This document shows, piece by piece, positions 6,195 through 7,213 of a stretch of 7,213 nt of DNA. The notes below the pieces were generated by a model. That model did no database searches. It was not told the origin of the DNA and saw nothing but the letters and a program-made list of their open reading frames with translations. The DNA comes from Candidatus Sulfopaludibacter sp. SbA3 (GTDB taxonomy: Bacteria > Acidobacteriota > Terriglobia > 20CM-2-55-15). Location: the NCBI GenBank assembly GCA_945861845.1, contig CAMAWS010000159.1, positions 1 through 7,213 on the forward strand. Direction: 5' to 3'. Made by a program: the position numbers and the translations under genes. Positions within the stretch are counted from its first letter, which is position 1. Every line of letters starts with the position of its first letter.

Positions 6195-6530
6195 CTAGGT
6201 GTTCATCCGCAGCAAAGTCAAGATGTCGCGGAGTTCCCTGCCCATATCGAGCAGTACTTTGGACCGCTCCTGCGGCGATGTGCGCCTGCGCGAAAGTTGC
6301 TTTCGCGCCCCGGCAATCGTGAACCCCCGCTCGTAGAGAAGTTCCTTTATCTTGAAAACCATCTCCACATCCTTCTTTTTGTATACGCGATGGCCGGACT
6401 TCGCTTTCCCGGGGGCGAGATTTGGGAATTCGGATTCCCAGAATCTCAGGACGTACGGCTCCACACCAACGAGGTCACAGACCTCGCCGATCTTGAAGAA
6501 CAGTTTGTCCGGTATCTGCAATTGTTGCAT
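6195..6530 (-). CDS. MerR-family DNA-binding regulator (HTH only)
   Basis: This 111-residue protein has a MerR-type winged helix-turn-helix at residues about 11-82: [20 protein letters not shown] then WESEFP, and the wing [21 protein letters not shown] with the typical R48-Y50 element and the [12 protein letters not shown] helix. About 25 residues (85-111) follow and probably form the short dimer helix. No cysteine pair or effector-binding domain is present, so a metal or drug ligand is not supported. Small MerR proteins of this subtype are known beside ihfA and surE in several phyla, and their targets are mostly unknown. The ATG shares one base with the der stop (TGATG) and lacks a clear Shine-Dalgarno, so translation is probably coupled to der. 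Confidence 0.92.
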   Translation of the reverse strand: MQQLQIPDKLFFKIGEVCDLVGVEPYVLRFWESEFPNLAPGKAKSGHRVYKKKDVEMVFKIKELLYERGFTIAGARKQLSRRRTSPQERSKVLLDMGRELRDILTLLRMNT

Positions 6531-7213
6531 CAGGCGGTCTGCCGAGTGGTCTTTTTCAAGCGCTGCTTGATTATAATCGGCGTTCCGACGAATGGGAATC
6601 TCTCGCGAATGCGATTCTCTATGAATCGTTCGAAAGAGAAATGGAGCTTCTTCAGCTTATTGGAGAACATCACGAAGGTCGGTGGGTTGACCTTAACCTG
6701 GGTTATGTATCGAATCTTCACTTCTGCGGGCAAACCACCCCGCTGCATGACCTCCTGGCGGAGGAATTCATTCAAATCCTTTGTAGAGACGCGTTGGTAA
6801 CGAGCCTCATTTACTTCCTGAATGACTCCATATAGATTTTGGACACGCTGGCCGGTCTTCGCCGAAATGAAGAGAATTGGCGCGAAGGACACAAACTTCA
6901 ACTTCTCGCGTATGTCACGCTCGTAGTCCGCGGTAATACTTGGAGTCTTATCGACGATGTCCCATTTATTGACAACAATAATGACGGATCGCGCGGCCTC
7001 GTGCGCGTAGCCGGCAATATGGGCGTCGAGCGCAGTAACTCCTTCCTTGCCATCAATGACAAGGAGGGCCACATCGCTGCGCTCAAGATGCCGCCGGGCC
7101 ATAACGACGCTAAGCTTTTCGGCCTTCAGTTCGGTCTTTCCCTTACGGCGAATGCCGGCGGTATCAATGAAGCGAATCGTGCGGCCCCCCTGCTCGATGA
7201 CACTATCGACGGC
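6530..7213 (-). CDS. der: Ribosome-assembly GTPase Der (EngA), C-terminal part, 5' end outside window
   Basis: The last 227 codons of a Der/EngA gene read in from the right edge. Der has two tandem GTPase domains and a KH-like domain and acts in late assembly of the 50S subunit. The part seen begins inside the second GTPase domain just before its G3 motif. It shows DTAG (segment residues 17-20), NKWD (82-85, G4) and SAKTG (117-121, G5), followed by a KH-like domain from about 140 to the end ([11 protein letters not shown], then a basic tail [13 protein letters not shown]). The first GTPase domain and the G1/G2 motifs of the second lie beyond the window. ATG 7102 is an internal methionine, not the start. 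Base use is visibly less GC-rich than the secreted-protein genes to the left, as expected for a conserved gene. Confidence 0.95.
   Translation of the reverse strand, partial: AVDSVIEQGGRTIRFIDTAGIRRKGKTELKAEKLSVVMARRHLERSDVALLVIDGKEGVTALDAHIAGYAHEAARSVIIVVNKWDIVDKTPSITADYERDIREKLKFVSFAPILFISAKTGQRVQNLYGVIQEVNEARYQRVSTKDLNEFLRQEVMQRGGLPAEVKIRYITQVKVNPPTFVMFSNKLKKLHFSFERFIENRIRERFPFVGTPIIIKQRLKKTTRQTA

Noticed and set aside
6156..6800. 214-codon plus-strand frame across merR and der
   Set aside because: It starts inside the tRNA and is antisense to two strongly recognised genes.

Overview
This 7.2 kb window looks like chromosomal DNA from a GC-rich, probably Gram-negative bacterium. The best guess is Acidobacteriota (Solibacter/Bryobacter or Vicinamibacter type). 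The reasons are a run of secreted proteins (signal peptides, c-type haem motifs, beta-propellers, a carboxypeptidase-regulatory-like domain and a secreted imidazolonepropionase-like amidohydrolase), palindromic intergenic repeats, and a tRNA gene without an encoded CCA. The taxonomy is inferred from gene style; no marker was aligned.

Layout, left to right. Positions 1-148 hold one end of an IS630-type insertion sequence with the first 29 codons of its transposase (minus strand), abutting the stop codon of the next gene. Positions 146-2392 (minus) encode a 748-residue exported single-haem protein with an N-terminal carboxypeptidase-regulatory-like domain and a propeller-like C-terminal region. 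Positions 2529-3836 (minus) encode an exported metal-dependent amidohydrolase. At 3891-4163 (plus) is a small exported cytochrome c with a strong sigma70-type promoter so close that its mRNA is probably leaderless. It converges, with a 14-bp overlap, on a minus-strand YVTN beta-propeller gene (4150-5142). The space upstream of that gene carries a two-copy inverted REP-like element. Positions 5316-7213 (minus) are a tightly packed housekeeping block that reads der (partial), merR-like regulator, tRNA-Pro(GGG), surE in the direction of transcription.

How it fits together: the right half is core genome, with der and merR joined by a TGATG overlap and the tRNA lying 11 nt from each neighbouring ORF, so the whole block is plausibly one transcript cut at the tRNA. 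The left half is accessory: exported proteins that probably act in the periplasm or on the cell surface in oxidative or peptide/amide catabolism, though their substrates cannot be read from sequence. No stretch over 300 bases lacks a gene. The longest gaps are 2393-2528 (two hairpins, one covering a ribosome-binding site) and 5143-5315 (a probable promoter and the REP pair). I see no CRISPR array, defence system or clearly new multi-gene system. The most interesting points are the REP pair with compensatory changes, the leaderless cytochrome, the tRNA-surE junction, and the IS boundary at a stop codon.
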